Notes under the pieces: model-generated | The model's database searches: none | Told to the model about the DNA's origin: nothing | What the model saw: only the letters and a program-made list of their open reading frames with translations | Made by a program: the position numbers and the translations under genes | Assembly: GCA_002438685.1 (NCBI GenBank) | Contig: DJQG01000107.1 | Coordinates: forward strand, 1-5,902 | Reading direction: 5' to 3' | Origin: Ruminococcaceae bacterium UBA6392 | GTDB lineage: Bacteria > Bacillota > Clostridia > Oscillospirales > Acutalibacteraceae | Length of the DNA stretch: 5,902 bases | Shown: one piece after another, positions 4,898 to 5,902 of the stretch | Position numbering within the stretch: the stretch's first letter is position 1 | How the letters are laid out: the number at the start of each line of letters is the position of its first letter

Positions 4898-5902
4898 TTA
4901 ATATACCCTTATCCCCGCGATATGCGGCTCTTTGCGGCACTCGTCTATATGAATTTTGAGCTCCGCGCAGTTTCTTAGCCCGCGTTTCAGGCGGCATATC
5001 TTTTTATAGCCGACGGTCGTGCCGCTGTATACGGTTATGTTCCCGGCGGTTATATGGAATTTTTCGATGCGCTGGCTCTTCGTGATATCCTCGGATATCA
5101 CTATTGTCTTGACTTTCTGTGGCTTTATAGAGACGGTGAAAATATTTCCGTCGCTCTCGGTTTTCAATATTTCCGCCTTGTTTTCAAAGCGTTTTTCGAT
5201 TCTATTCCGCGCTTTTACAAGGCGGCTTATGAACTTGTCGGGCAGCTCGCCGCGATTGTTCGGCGGAATGTTCACAAGGAGCATCGCGTTGCCGCCGACG
5301 GAGTTATAATAGCACTTCGTGAGGTTCGAGGCGGTGCGGGTGAAGAATATCTCAAACAGCGGACGCCAGAACCATCCGAAATATGTGACCGGGATATCCA
5401 TCTCCGCGGGATACCACCAAAGCTCCTCGCCGACAAGCTGTTCGCGCTCGCCGAGCGACTTGTCTGTGTTCGACAGCTTTCTGAGCATGACCGTTGCGCC
5501 CTCTTTCTGCTGCGACTGCGCCGCAACATATGAGCCGTCCCACATGCGCCTCGGGACTACGCTGAACTCCGATTTTCTCGCCCTGCCGAACTCATTGCCT
5601 ATCCAGCGGACATCGGGACCGCAGTTCGCGATTATCGCGCCGGGCTGAAGACGCCTGATAAGTTTATAATACCGCTCCCAGTCATAGCGCTGCCTGCGGC
5701 CGTTTTTGCCTTCGCCGTATGCGCCGTCGAACCAGAAGCAGAAAATATCACCGTAATTTGTGCAGAGTTCCGTGAGCTGATTGCAGAAATAGTCGTTGTA
5801 TTCCTCGGTGCCGTAGGTACTCTCGTGCCTGTCCCACGGCGAGAGATATATGCCGAACTTGAGCGAATATTTTCTGCACGAATCGGCGAGCTGTTTTACG
5901 AG
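4898..5902 (-). CDS. Alpha-L-fucosidase, glycoside hydrolase family 29, C-terminal part (5' end outside window)
   Basis: The frame is open to the window edge (334 residues visible). Met at 5545 is internal, because clear catalytic-domain sequence precedes it. LSPWDRHESTYG (20-31), YNDYFCNQLTELCTNYGDI (35-53) and FWFDGAYG (56-63) are typical GH29 motifs. Asp59 of WFDG is the expected catalytic nucleophile of this retaining enzyme. PDVRWIGNEFG, PAEMDIPV (165-172), GWFW (176-179) and LLVNIPPNNRG (208-218) continue the family pattern. The last ~80 residues form the usual C-terminal beta-sandwich (EDITKSQRIEKFHITAG). The general acid cannot be assigned by eye. The enzyme removes terminal alpha-L-fucose from glycans. 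By comparison with usual GH29 lengths, roughly 100-150 N-terminal residues lie outside, so any signal peptide is unseen. It stops at TAA 4900-4898. Confidence 0.93.
   Translation of the reverse strand, partial: LVKQLADSCRKYSLKFGIYLSPWDRHESTYGTEEYNDYFCNQLTELCTNYGDIFCFWFDGAYGEGKNGRRQRYDWERYYKLIRRLQPGAIIANCGPDVRWIGNEFGRARKSEFSVVPRRMWDGSYVAAQSQQKEGATVMLRKLSNTDKSLGEREQLVGEELWWYPAEMDIPVTYFGWFWRPLFEIFFTRTASNLTKCYYNSVGGNAMLLVNIPPNNRGELPDKFISRLVKARNRIEKRFENKAEILKTESDGNIFTVSIKPQKVKTIVISEDITKSQRIEKFHITAGNITVYSGTTVGYKKICRLKRGLRNCAELKIHIDECRKEPHIAGIRVY

Noticed and set aside
5054..5533. Plus-strand open frame of 159 codons over the fucosidase
   Set aside because: It is antisense to conserved GH29 sequence, so it is only a by-product of codon bias.
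1..5902. CRISPR array, tRNA/rRNA, insertion sequence, attachment site or phage genes
   Set aside because: No regularly spaced repeats, cloverleaf-like segments, transposase or integrase motifs, or terminal inverted repeats were seen on either strand by eye.

Overview
The window looks like a piece of a mid-GC Gram-positive gut-type bacterium, probably a clostridial lineage. This is inference from three things: strong AGGAGG-type ribosome binding sites, clean TTGAAA/TATAAT promoters, and a gene set (GPH-type sugar symporter, DUF5054/GH38-like hydrolase, GH29 fucosidase, ATC-hydrolase-like protein) that I associate with gut Clostridia. No rRNA, tRNA, CRISPR array, transposase or integrase is visible.

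Layout. Positions 1-2294 (+) hold the 3' part of a calcineurin-like metallophosphoesterase gene, overlapping by 4 bases a complete 489-residue GPH/MFS sugar:cation symporter gene. A hairpin and a textbook sigma-A-type promoter follow (2303-2375). That promoter leads into the first ~157 codons of a DUF5054/GH38-like (alpha-mannosidase-type) gene. It carries an in-frame TGA exactly where a conserved Trp is expected and breaks off near 2880. From that point everything is on the minus strand. Read right to left in the direction of transcription, this block is: a GH29 alpha-L-fucosidase gene (5' end beyond the window), a 258-residue three-TM membrane protein gene of unknown function, a promoter with a structured leader and an 18-bp perfect palindrome, a class I SAM methyltransferase gene, and an ATC-hydrolase-like gene that is frameshifted and then cut off at the same ~2880 point.

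How it fits together. The symporter, the GH38-like hydrolase and the fucosidase suggest a locus for uptake and breakdown of mannose- or fucose-containing glycans. The methyltransferase and ATC-hydrolase-like gene form a separate, tightly coupled, apparently regulated pair (2 bases between stop and start). The most notable feature is the junction near 2874-2880. Two opposite-strand genes both lose their C-terminal halves there, and three defects (nonsense codon, frameshift, junction) fall within ~500 bp. This is either a genuine decayed deletion scar or an assembly/sequence-quality artefact; the sequence alone cannot decide. I did not find convincing evidence of a wholly new biological system.
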